Source: Welwitschia mirabilis (Eukaryota; Gnetophyta; Gnetopsida; Welwitschiales). From it: 64,000 nucleotides of DNA. The translations under genes and the position numbers were made by a program. The stretch spans positions 208,589,718 through 208,653,717 of the forward strand of contig JBOZIK010000001.1 in the NCBI GenBank assembly GCA_051453625.1. The letters are read 5' to 3'. Positions 10,320 to 20,522 of this stretch are shown in pieces. The notes under the pieces were generated by a model, which saw nothing but the letters and a program-made list of their open reading frames with translations, made no database searches and had not been told where the DNA came from. Position 1 is the stretch's first letter, and every line of letters begins with the position of its first letter.

Positions 10320-10528
10320 ATGTAAAAAAATTCACATATATTATCTTAAATTTTATTTCTTTTTTTAAGAATACTTGATTGTCAACAGTTGGAATTGAAG
10401 AAGAGATTTCGCTTTTTTGAATTTGTATACATTTTTGATAATTTAATTGTTATCTATATATGATACAATTAGATAATTTTGATATATATTATTTCTTTTA
10501 AATAGTTAAAAACCTTGGAGATTACTTA

Positions 10529-10645
10529 ATGCTTCCTCTTAAAGTATTCATTTATATGGTAGTGACTTTCTTTATTTTCATTTTTCTTTTTGGATTGTTG
10601 TTAAATGGTCTAGGACATAATCCTCACCAGAAAGAAAAAGGTTAA
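10529..10645 (+). pseudogene. psbI: psbI copy 1, open frame but altered C-terminus
   Basis: Translation from ATG at 10529 gives 38 residues starting MLPLKVFIYMVVTFFIFIFL and ending GHNPHQKEKG. The plastid photosystem II subunit I is about 36 residues with the same hydrophobic single membrane span and a conserved NDPGRNPGREE-type tail. Here NDPGRN has become NGLGHN and the stop is two codons later than usual. The frame is still open, but the copy sits among decayed plastid genes in nuclear DNA and has no transit peptide or promoter I can see, so I treat it as a pseudogene. Confidence 0.85.
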
Positions 10646-13600
10646 TAGTTTTTTCATGAAGTTTCATTTTGTNNNNNNNNNNNNNNNNNNNNNNNNNNNN
10701 NNNNNNNNNNNNNNNNNNNNNNNNNNNNNNNNNNNNNNNNNNNNNNNNNNNNNNNNNNNNNNNNNNNNNNNNTTGCAAAATAAAATGTAAATAATAGGAA
10801 ATCAAATCTAGAGGATGATTAAGAATAAACTTCAACTGAAAAAAGTAGGAACTAGCACACCCTCTAATCTAGGATGAGTTATCTATACATGAAACTTCAA
10901 TTCCAAAATATATGATAATTACTTACATTAAATCATTTCTTATCCAAGTTGTTAAGTTCAAATTATGGTGGTATAATTTCATCTATTACCTAAGTATTGG
11001 TGGAATCGTTTATACTACTTAGCATAATTTTTAATATAAATATAAGTATGGTACGTAGGATGTTAAGCCTAAAAGCCATTAAATACATGTAACTACTATA
11101 AGCTAAGTAAACATAAGAATCCACTCAATAGAGATAACTTTACATTTTCATAGCTCCTAATCCATCACTCTAAGTATAAAGTAATGCACAGTTAAAATCA
11201 AGGAGAAAAAACTAAATTTATTAATAGAAAAAGAAAGTAATTTCCTTAGATTTCAAGAAAGAGACACATGAATTACAGACTCCTCAGTCTAGTCTACTCC
11301 AAAGGGAACTCAGTAAGACATCATCCTAAAGAGTACACCAAGGTATAAGAGAGATTTCACTAAATTGAAAGTGACAATATAATGAAGGGTTTCAATACCC
11401 TTCTACAAGTGAATCTAAGAAGGCGAGGTAATTGGGTAATTTAGCTTATAACTGTAAGTGTGGTGGTTGGACTCAGACAGGTAGTATTAGGTATAATATG
11501 CATCATTTAATATTAAGTGAAGAAGGTTTTACTCTATAGCATTTGGTGGAGGTTAAGATTTCTTGTCTTGTCACATTAGGTGGAATCTTCATCATTTAAC
11601 ATTTAATGGAAGCTTCGTCCTATAGCATTAGGTGGAATTTTTATCTTTTAGTATTTGATAGAAAATCATCATGATTTCTTCAACATGTGGCCCTTAGTCT
11701 AAATACTTCCAACTGATGCCAACATTATGTGTATTAATACCATCATCACGTGCTACTATCACTTACGTTGTTACTTTACTGTCATGTCACTGCTTCATGT
11801 TTGTCACATCAGTGCCACATATCCACCATGTTAATGCCACATGTCTTTAAGAATCTTGGCTGACTAGGATGTAGTAACTGATAAAGCCCATAACTTCTTA
11901 TCATGTGTTATTTCATGATTAGTCCAGCATGGCAGTTTTAAGCTAATTTGGCATGATGCTTCATTATGCTATTAACTACCTTAATTTATCATGTAAAGAT
12001 GCATAACTTTGTAAATTATGATAAAACTAAGGAAAAACATAATTTCATGATAAAAATGATTAATTAAATATCTTTCCTAAAATAAATTCACCTAAAATAC
12101 TTGATCTAAATGTTAATTTTTACATGTTATCAAGTAGAAATGGTAGATTATTATCTTATGCAATTAGGATGTGACTCCAAACTTATGGGTATATGTTGCG
12201 GTGTGTATTTGTATAAGCATTTATGTTCAAAAGGATTTTGTTATTTATATATAATGCACTAGTATGAGAGGGAGTTAACTCAAATGTCATATTCTCATTA
12301 AAGGCTATGAGATAAGACTTGGATTGCTTTTCATAAAGTAAAGGTAACTAGAAAGTAACCAAAATTAAAGAGCAATGCAGGAAATACAATATGCAATGCA
12401 AATGCAAAAATGCAATCTAATATAAATGCAATGTAGAAGAAATCTAAACTACTTTCCTTCAGCCTTAATAAACACTGCACTTGGTGACCAATATCACTTA
12501 ATAAATTGTCACTAGATCAATGGCAACATAAACCATAAGGGTCATCAAATAATTTAATATGCTAACATGAAAATTAAGTTTATATTAAAGAGGAACTAAA
12601 CATCTGGGTTACAAAACAACTGGGCCTCAATAGAGAATACATAGCCTTCCACTAAGGAAACATCTTTTTGCAACACTCGAGATGGATCTTCCATCCTTTG
12701 ATCTCCTGTCACAAGAATTTTTGGTGTAACAAAGATAGAAAGGAGAGTCAAAAGGGGACTTATTTATAATAAAAAATAGCAGAAAATGACAAACAGAAGG
12801 CACTCCAAAAATGTGCTCTTTTGCAGATAAGAAATGAATAAAACAATCAAGAGTCGGTTACAATGTTAGTGTTATCCTCACTATTATCTAGACGACATGG
12901 GAGATGATAGCTCATTATAAAAAGTGACTCAATAGATGACTCAGCAGATGATTTAGCAGTCCATATTAGCATCTCGTAGTATCATCGTCCTACTTGTCAT
13001 GGGAATGACAAAGGGGATGACAATCTTCTTTAATCATTTTTATGAGAAGAAGCTAGCATTTCTATTAGTGATCTTTCTCCAAAGCTCTTTGTATCAGAAT
13101 GTGCCTCAAATGTATCAAATCTTGCTAAAAATTGCACATTTCTAAGATCTTCTATCAATTCTTCAAAATCATCAGAATTGCACCTCAACATGTGTAATTG
13201 TCCTACAAAATAGCTCATAAAACCCCATCAAATAATCACAAATTGATGGTATAACATAGGCCCCCCATAGCCTTTATCAGTTCCTGATAAAAACCAGGCA
13301 AAAAATCATAATCATGAGCTACTTTATCTTACAACCAAAAAAAAACAAAAGAGAAAAGAAAAATCAATTTAGAAATTTTTAAAATAGGCTTATAAAACAC
13401 ATTTCATAATAAAATAACATGTAATGCATAATGTGTATGAAAAAGTTTAAAATTATATATCATAAAATCTATAAAATAATTCAAAATTTTGTGAAAATGA
13501 GCCATGGAAATGGGTTCTGCCCCCTTGACAAAAATAATACATCCCATATTGAATAATAAAGCAAAGAAAGCAGATGGAAGTGAGAAGGTAGATGATGGGT

Positions 13601-13811
13601 GTTTTTGAATTTAAACAACTCAATAAATGAAGTATAAAGCTAAAATATCAGATTTAAAGAATATAGATAGATAAAATATTCTGACAAATAAAGAAAATTT
13701 TTTTGTTGTAAAATGATTATGAGCAGCATTAAGAACTTAAAAACATGGAAAATAAACATCACAAAAACATTTGCTCAAGAAAGAAAGCAATTCTTTATTG
13801 AAATTTGAGCA
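10646..13811. other. Unrecognised AT-rich stretch between two plastid-derived blocks
   Basis: I find no gene or classifiable transposon here. It holds a 100-N gap (10673-10772), a degenerate short-unit repeat (11460-11690), a run of GCCACATGTC-like motifs (about 11710-11850), and a small hairpin (13273-13291, TTTATCAG/CTGATAAA). It separates the psbI end of the first plastid block from the rrn16 end of the second, so it could be inserted DNA such as an LTR element relic, but no domain or PBS supports that. Confidence 0.4.
11460..11850. repeat. Degenerate short tandem motifs
   Basis: From about 11500 to 11660 the phrase AGCATTAGGTGGAA (variants AGCATTTGGTGGAG, ACATTAGGTGGAATC, ACATTTAATGGAAGC) recurs with spacers like CTTCATC. 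From about 11710 to 11850 GTCACATCAGTGCCACATAT and TTAATGCCACATGTC are relatives of a GCCACGTGTC-type motif. The units are too decayed to count exactly. Confidence 0.5.
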
Positions 13812-14769
13812 AGGAAAGTATGTAGCATGTCAATCCCTAGTAAGATTCTTCACATTACATTAAATTAACCTACATGCTCCACCGCTTATGTAAGACCCCA
13901 TTAATTCATTTGAGTTTTATTCTTGTAAACATACTCCCCAGATGGGATACTTAATGCATTAGCTATAGCACTGCATGGGTCGATATGCACAGCACTTAGT
14001 ATACATTGTTTACAGCTTGGACTACTGGGATCTCTAATTCCATTTACTCCCCTAGCTTTCGTCTCTTAGTATTAGTGCTGGTCCAGTAAAGTGCTTTCAC
14101 CTTTGGTGTTCTTTCAGATCTCAGTGCATTTCACTACTTCACCGAAAATTCCCTCTATTCCTATCATACTCTAACTTTGTAGTTTTCAATACATGTCCAG
14201 GGCTAAGCCCTAATATTTAATGAAGAACTTGAAAACCCATCTAAAGATACTTTACATTCAATAAATTGAAATAACACTTGGATACTCTGTATTACTGTGG
14301 CTGCTGGCACAGAGTTAGCCAATGCTTATTCTTCAGATACCATCATTACTTCTTCTCTGAGAAAAGAAGTTCATGAACTGTAGGCCTTCTACCTTCACAC
14401 GGCATTACTCTATCAGGCTTTCATCGATTGTGTAAAATTCCCCACTATTGCCTTCCATAGGAGTTTAGGCTGTGTTTTAGTCCCATTGTGGCTGATCATC
14501 CTCTCAGATCAGTTATTGATCGTCATCTTGGTAAGCAATTGCCTCACCAACTAATCAAACATAAGCTCCTCCTCGAGTGTATTCCTCCTTTTTACTTCTC
14601 AACCTCTGAGGTATTAGTAGCCATTTTTGGCTATTGTTCTCCTCCCAATGGTAAGTTCTAATGCATTACTCACCTATGCACCATCGAAAACATCACTTTC
14701 CATTCAACTTGCATGTGTTAAGCATGCCGTCAGCATTCATCCTGAGCTAGGATCATACTCACTGTGAGA
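13812..14769 (-). pseudogene. rrn16: Plastid 16S rRNA pseudogene, 3' third missing
   Basis: About 960 bases match the 5' two thirds of plastid 16S rRNA on the minus strand. Universal segments are visible: ATTCATTTGAGTTTTATTC near 13897, GGACTACTGGGATCTCTAAT near 14022, CTGCTGGCACAGAGTTAGCC at 14301, and TTCATCCTGAGCTAGGATCA near the 5' end. The intact plastid gene is about 1490 bases; roughly the last 500 are absent, ending near 13812 in unrelated sequence. Most differences are C/T or G/A. Its upstream region, up to trnV, is also present in the plastid arrangement. Confidence 0.92.
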
Positions 14770-14923
14770 GTTATAGTTGCATCACTTATAGCTTCCTTCT
14801 TTGTGGACAAATTTCAAATTGTCTCTCATCGGCAGAACTTATATCCATTAGGTTGAAGTTCACCTCCTGTAATATAATTACCCCTATTCTCTTATTTTAA
14901 TCTAATGAGACATAGAGAAAGTA

Positions 14924-14998
14924 GAAAGGCCTAATCAAATTCAAACTGATGACCTTCACCACATTAAGGTGACACTAATCTATACATAGGATTTCCCT
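14924..14998 (-). pseudogene. trnV-GAC: Plastid tRNA-Val(GAC) pseudogene
   Basis: The reverse complement of CACCACATTAAGGTGACACT (anticodon arm) and of TCAAACTGATGACCTTCACC (T-arm) matches plastid trnV-GAC. The GAC anticodon reads AAT here. It lies upstream of rrn16 on the same strand, as in the plastid inverted repeat. The acceptor end fuses into trnI intron sequence. Confidence 0.85.
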
Positions 14999-15441
14999 AA
15001 TCTTATCTAAGGAATAATAGGATTTTTTTCTCTAAATTTTATAGGATTGGATCTAGTCAGAAGAATGCTTGGTTAAATAACTCCTTGATCTTCAACTCGC
15101 TAACTTACTACAACAAACGATTCTCAGATCGGTGCAATGAAATATTTTTATCCATCTCCTAATGATGAGAGCAGGTTCGAAAAAAGGATTTTAGAGTGTG
15201 ATTGATTTAACCTAGAGGAATAATGCCTTCTTTTTTCTTTTCATTAACATGATTTAGTGAGGAAAGAAAACAAACATAGTTTGAGAGCGCAGTACAACGG
15301 AGATTTATATGTTGCATTCAGGAAGGATGAATTGCTCTAGAAAAGAAATCTATGGATTCTCTCATAACTCAACTAGTTGGATAGCCAGTGCAATGATTTA
15401 CTTCATGGGTGAAGTATCTAGTTCAAGTCTAGAATAGCCCA
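14999..15441 (+). pseudogene. trnI-GAU: Plastid trnI(GAU): 3' part of intron and 3' exon
   Basis: The plus strand holds the last part of the group II intron of plastid trnI, with clear landmarks GATTGGATCTAGTCAGAAGA, GAGAGCGCAGTACAACGGAG, GAATTGCTCTAGAAAAG and GATTTACTTCATGGGTGAAG, and then the 3' exon (about 15411-15441, TCTAGTTCAAGTCTAG). The 5' exon and 5' intron are absent. It is in opposite orientation to the adjacent trnV and rrn16, whereas in plastids all are co-directional, so this is a rearranged join. Confidence 0.9.
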
Positions 15442-15511
15442 TGCTAAGGGAAATCATAGATAGAAAGAGCATCTGAATTATTTATTCATGATTCACTTGG
15501 TCCTCTGGTAG

Positions 15512-15640
15512 AGGAATATAGCTCAACTGATAGAGCTCCACTCTTGCAATTGGGTTATTGTGGTTATGGGTTGGATATCTGATTGTTGAGGCAGTAATAA
15601 TGATAGTATATTTTACCTAAATTGGTAGCTTACTTTTTCT
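15512..15640 (+). pseudogene. trnA-UGC: Plastid trnA(UGC): 5' exon and start of intron
   Basis: AGGAATATAGCTCAACTGAT followed by AGAGCTCCACTCTTGCAA matches the trnA-UGC 5' exon (15512-15549), with anticodon TGC kept. About 90 bases of its group II intron follow (GGTTATGGGTTGGATATCTG, GGCAGTAATAATGATAGTAT) and then the sequence switches to trnY. The trnI-trnA spacing and orientation are as in the plastid rRNA operon. Confidence 0.9.
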
Positions 15641-15663
15641 TTTTATGTATATATTACTTATTT

Positions 15664-15748
15664 TGGGCTAAGCTGGATTTGAACCAGCGTAAGTATTAAT
15701 ACTAACTGGTTTACAACTTGTCCCCATTAACAACTCGAGCATCAACCC
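15664..15748 (-). pseudogene. trnY-GUA: Plastid-type tRNA-Tyr(GUA) pseudogene, copy 2
   Basis: Better preserved than copy 1: AAGCTGGATTTGAACCAGCG (T-arm still able to pair) and CCCCATTAACAACTCGAGCA are close to the plastid sequence. It starts the second trnY-trnE-trnQ-psbK-psbI block, directly after trnA intron sequence. Confidence 0.88.
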
Positions 15749-15808
15749 AAGAATATAGAGTGTTTTTCTCATAGTATAGTACTATACAAATAATTTTTTC
15801 CTTTTTTT

Positions 15809-15861
15809 GTTTCCCTAGGGGAAGTTAAATCCCTGCAGCCTCCTTGAAAGAGAGATGTTCT
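15809..15861 (-). pseudogene. trnE-UUC: Plastid-type tRNA-Glu(UUC), truncated copy 2
   Basis: The 3' two thirds are well kept (CCTAGGGGAAGTTAAATCCC, CCTCCTTGAAAGAGAGATG), but the D-arm and 5' acceptor present in copy 1 are deleted. The following sequence CTCATTTATCATAATAT then continues in parallel with copy 1. Confidence 0.86.
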
Positions 15862-15992
15862 CATTTATCATAATATCTAACTCCTTAGAAAGTTGTTAAT
15901 AATACAAACAAATCTAGCATTCTAGCTTAGCTTTTTATATTGGATTTTGGTAAACTCCATTGCATTAAAAAAAAATAAAAGTATTTTTGAGT

Positions 15993-16064
15993 TTAGGATA
16001 AAAGGATTCAAACCTTTGAATAATAGGACCAAACCCTATTGTCTTACCACTTGACAATATCCCA
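15993..16064 (-). pseudogene. trnQ-UUG: Plastid-type tRNA-Gln(UUG) pseudogene, copy 2
   Basis: The minus strand keeps anticodon TTG in loop GTTTGGT, a paired anticodon stem (ATAGG/CCTAT) and a T-arm AAAGGTTTGAATCCTTT. Against the plastid gene nearly every change is C-to-T or G-to-A, including both sides of the anticodon stem. It is better preserved than copy 1. Confidence 0.86.
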
Positions 16065-16477
16065 TTTTTCTAAGTAAATAAGAAAATCCATTTCTCACAA
16101 ATATTTGAACAATATAAGTATCAAATCACGTTACTGCCAACTATACATATCTATGTATAGTTGTGAGTTGTGGAATGTTTGTTATCAATCCAAGTTACTT
16201 AAAAAGTAAATAAAAGTCAAATAAGATGAGTTGTAGTCAGAAAATAATGAAATAATAATTATATCTTTTTGTCAACTCACAAAAACAGGCTAGGTTCTAT
16301 ACAACTCAAATAAAGACAGCTTCTGAACCTTCCTGAAGCAAACGATCTATATAATGATTAATCTCTATTATACTTAGTAAAATAATCTCTAAAAACCCTA
16401 TCAATCAAAATCTAAAATGATTTGTGAAAAAATTTTGTGAATTCAATGAAAAATGATTATTTTAGGAGAGATCAGTT

Positions 16478-16650
16478 ATGCTTAATTTTATGTTATAAAA
16501 CACCTTTGTTCTTTGGAGTAATTTTTTTTATGCAAACTACTTGAAGAATATGCAATTTTTAACCCAATTGTTGATGTAATGTCAGTTATTTTGGTGTTCT
16601 TTTTCTATTAGCTTTTATTTGATAGGACACTAAAAGTTTTTACTAGATAA
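16478..16650 (+). pseudogene. psbK: psbK pseudogene, copy 2
   Basis: The frame from ATGCTTAATTTT contains LLEEYAIFNPIVDVMSVILV and then FFFY, matching the mature part of PsbK (…NPIVDVMPVIP…FFF). There are stops at codon 7 and after FFFY, and the end diverges. The block order trnQ-psbK-psbI with these strands is the plastid order. Confidence 0.85.
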
Positions 16651-16854
16651 ATGCAAAAAAAAAAAAAAAAAAAATCCACATCTATTATCTTGAATTTTTT
16701 TTCAAAAAATTAAATCTTATTTTTATGAGATAAAAACAAGATTTGAATCTGTATACTTTTTTGGTATTTCATTCACTATCTATATATGATACAATTAGAT
16801 AATTCTAATTTATATTGTTTATTTTAAATAATTAAGGACCTCGGAGATTACACA

Positions 16855-16941
16855 ATGCTTACTCTTAGGGTATTCATTTATACAGAAGTAACTTTTTTTA
16901 TTTCCCTTTTCCTTTTCAGATTTCTGTTGAACGATCCAAGG
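16855..16941 (+). pseudogene. psbI: psbI pseudogene, copy 2, truncated
   Basis: ATG at 16855 gives [20 protein letters not shown] then FRFLLNDPR, closer to plastid PsbI than copy 1 over the first 29 residues, including NDP. Homology then stops in a T-rich run, so the C-terminal tail is lost. A charged residue (Glu at position 11) has entered the membrane span. Confidence 0.85.
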
Positions 16942-19900
16942 TACTACTTTTTTTTTTTATTTCAATTCCAAAAATTTTCTATTTCTTATAATAAAAAATA
17001 ATATAAACCATAGAAANNNNNNNNNNNNNNNNNNNNNNNNNNNNNNNNNNNNNNNNNNNNNNNNNNNNNNNNNNNNNNNNNNNNNNNNNNNNNNNNNNNN
17101 NNNNNNNNNNNNNNNNNNNNNNNNNNNNNNNNNNNNNNNNNNNNNNNNNNNNNNNNNNNNNNNNNNNNNNNNNNNNNNNNNNNNNNNNNNNNNNNNNNNN
17201 NNNNNNNNNNNNNNNNNNNNNNNNNNNNNNNNNNNNNNNNNNNNNNNNNNNNNNNNNNNNNNNNNNNNNNNNNNNNNNNNNNNNNNNNNNNNNNNNNNNN
17301 NNNNNNNNNNNNNNNNNNNNNNNNNNNNNNNNNNNNNNNNNNNNNNNNNNNNNNNNNNNNNNNNNNNNNNNNNNNNNNNNNNNNNNNNNNNNNNNNNNNN
17401 NNNNNNNNNNNNNNNNNNNNNNNNNNNNNNNNNNNNNNNNNNNNNNNNNNNNNNNNNNNNNNNNNNNNNNNNNNNNNNNNNNNNNNNNNNNNNNNNNNNN
17501 NNNNNNNNNNNNNNNNNNNNNNNNNNNNNNNNNNNNNNNNNNNNNNNNNNNNNNNNNNNNNNNNNNNNNNNNNNNNNNNNNNNNNNNNNNNNNNNNNNNN
17601 NNNNNNNNNNNNNNNNNNNNNNNNNNNNNNNNNNNNNNNNNNNNNNNNNNNNNNNNNNNNNNNNNNNNNNNNNNNNNNNNNNNNNNNNNNNNNNNNNNNN
17701 NNNNNNNNNNNNNNNNNNNNNNNNNNNNNNNNNNNNNNNNNNNNNNNNNNNNNNNNNNNNNNNNNNNNNNNNNNNNNNNNNNNNNNNNNNNNNNNNNNNN
17801 NNNNNNNNNNNNNNNNNNNNNNNNNNNNNNNNNNNNNNNNNNNNNNNNNNNNNNNNNNNNNNNNNNNNNNNNNNNNNNNNNNNNNNNNNNNNNNNNNNNN
17901 NNNNNNNNNNNNNNNNNNNNNNNNNNNNNNNNNNNNNNNNNNNNNNNNNNNNNCATAGGAAATATTTTCATAAATAAATGTGAAAATTCTACATTACATA
18001 AATAATAAATCAATCAAAAACGTTAAGCTTTCCTTAAATATTGAGAAGTTTCTGGAAAGTGAAGTGCCTTTTATTAACTATTAACCTAATAAGATTTTTA
18101 TTATTTTAATATTTACCAAGTTTAAAATAGAGGAATTATTATGAATATAGAGGTTATTACATAACTCACTATGACTATAGTAGTAATAATTGATCCTTTA
18201 GTTATTTTTTTTCTTAGCAATTCATAAAGGCAATCTATAACTAGGAAAAAAAACCTTCTTTAGAAATGTCAACTAGGAAAAACTTATTTGGAAATAGAAT
18301 ACTCTAGAAAAAACACTTATAAGAAGTTTCCAGAGAAGTGCAGGTATTTCTAAATAAACCGTTCATTTTCATTTTTGGGTAATTTTGTTTCAAAATAGAT
18401 AAAGAATCCATGTGAAAGTTAGAATGTAAATCCAATAAGTCATGGTAATAATTTAGTAATAAAAGTATGATTCATTCTAAGTTTTAACTCAAAAAGTAAA
18501 AGTGTATTTTTTATTCTTTTACCCCTCTTTTTTTAAATCTGAATTCTTGTAAATGAAATCTTTAAATTCCAACACAAGAAAGAAAAAAACTGAAAACAAA
18601 ATAGAATACTTTAAAGAAAACATTTCTTTTGACTCCAATACGCTAGAATATCTATGAAGACCAAAAAATATTAGTTCATTGTAACTAAATCTTGAACTTT
18701 GTATCTTTCAAGTTAAACTAAGAAAGTTCAAATAATAGCTTTAGTTTACTTTAGCTGTCAACTATTTTTAATGTTCATTAGACTTTATTTTCTTAAAGAT
18801 CTCAATATTTAGAAATAGAGAATGAAATAGTAAGAAGGAAGAAAATTCATTTATTTTCTAGTCTTAGAAAAGATGATCATCTAAAANNNNNNNNNNNNNN
18901 NNNNNNNNNNNNNNNNNNNNNNNNNNNNNNNNNNNNNNNNNNNNNNNNNNNNNNNNNNNNNNNNNNNNNNNNNNNNNNNNNNNNNNAATAGTAAGTAGGA
19001 ATAAAATTCATTTATTTTCTAGTCTTATAAAAGATGATCATCTAAAATTTCATAGGCTTTTGTTTTAAATGAAGTTTCAATAGCCTAAAAAAGCTAACAT
19101 AGACATTATGAATAATGAAAGTAGCTAAATAGCTTATATTCTTAGCCTAACTATCCCATAAAGGAACCAAATGAATTGAAACATTCATGTTTCATTTTAA
19201 ATTAGAGGCATTTCAAAAGTATTGACTAAGCTAATGAAGCGGGATTGATTCCCACTACCCACTCAATTTTTTTTGAAAAATGAGAAAATTTAATATTCTA
19301 ATTCTAAGATATTAGGAGAAATTTAAATGTTTGTTTCTTTAAGTTTCTTGTGAATCATTAGAAAGTGTATCCTAGGTGATAACATAATGAAAAATAAAAG
19401 ATAACAAGTGTCCATCATCTGAGTTTGATTTATGAAAATGTCTTACATATATACACTTACACACACACACACACTCTCTCTCTCTCTCAGCATATTAAAA
19501 TCACATTTTATTAAAAACCCAAAGAACATTATTAACATTTTTAAGTATTAAATATTCTATTTAGTAATAACAAAAATTTATTTAACAAGTGTTGTAAACA
19601 ATTTTTTCTTTTTTTTATTTTTTTAGGAAAAGACATTTCCTAAGATCCAACTCATAACCATAAAATCACAGAAGTAGTACCCTGCCATTAGGATAAGATA
19701 GGATCAAACTTTAGATTTGTTATAAACTTTGCTAAATTATGTATGTAAAAAAAGTTTAAAATGAAATTAAAACTGATATTTTCCTATGTTCAAAAACAAC
19801 CTATAGGAGCTATTGGATAGGATTGATGTTCATGTCAAAAGTTTCTAGAATATATTTAATGAAATATCCTAAACTAGTGATAAGTAACTAGAATGAAACA

Positions 19901-19989
19901 TATATGTGAACACTTTAATTACTCATTTTCATCTCAAAAATCTAATAAGAGGATAATCAGGCAAAACATCATTTTTTTTTCAATAAGTC
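16942..19989. other. Unrecognised AT-rich stretch with gaps and microsatellite
   Basis: I see no gene. It contains a 937-base gap (17017-17953), a 100-N gap (18887-18986) flanked on both sides by the same 60 bases (18826-18886 and 18987-19047), and an (AC)n(TC)n microsatellite at 19459-19488. A 20-base A-run lies just upstream at 16655-16674. Confidence 0.5.
19459..19488. repeat. (AC)n(TC)n microsatellite
   Basis: About eight AC units are followed by about seven TC units. Confidence 0.9.
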
Positions 19990-20522
19990 CTGACTACTAA
20001 TATGTGTGAATCTATCTACCTGTTTTTGCTTAAAAGCAATAATACAACATTTACAACTTGCTCATAAACCCTCTAATCCTATTTAAATTTTTTGCACTTA
20101 AGTAATATGGATCTTGGTCAAGGTGTTCTTTGCAAATCTCTTTAAGATAAAATTTTACTTCTCTAGGTTTTACTAAAGATTCTAAAGGAATTTACTTTTA
20201 ACCACATGATGAATCTTCTTTACACCATCTACTGAGTCCTTCAACTTAACATTTGATTATTTCAATCATTCTTTTCTTTGAAAGTAGCATCCTTTATCTT
20301 CGGTAGCTTGTAATACTTCTTTTGGAATTTTTGTAACTGCTATATTTTTTAACTTCAACACATAAGTAATAATTTGCTAAATTACTTGAGATGCTGGTGA
20401 AAGCATGTTTTCTTTAAATACTAAAATACGATAAGTGATCTAAGTCCTAGATTATTTAAAGTTGTGTCCATCATGTTTTAATCACATGTAGTTCCCAAAT
20501 TGCATAACCATAGAGTATTGGT
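19990..20522 (-). pseudogene. LINE-B post-RT region (3' coding part, split off by copia)
   Basis: On the minus strand the sequence entering from 20522 reads PILYGYAIWELHVIKT, like the (V/P)xLYGxxxW motif that follows RT in many non-LTR elements. It continues with KKYSSYKNSKR and SRWCKEDSSC-like stretches, where relatives have a conserved Trp-rich segment. It is in the same frame as the LINE-B RT at 34180-35700 once the copia element is removed (…YFNHLLVT then PILYGY…). Stops are frequent. The downstream limit is uncertain. Confidence 0.65.

Noticed and set aside
13030-13218. 62-residue minus-strand frame (MSYFVGQLHMLRCNSDDFEE...)
   Set aside because: Looks protein-like but has no recognisable domain, start context or neighbours, and is short enough to occur by chance.
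1537-16941. The plastid genes being part of a real plastid or mitochondrial contig
   Set aside because: All genes are decayed, rearranged and interrupted by a LINE, and the contig continues into nuclear retrotransposons.
16979-18013. 344-residue frame around the gap at 17017-17953
   Set aside because: Only a few real codons at each end; the rest is N.
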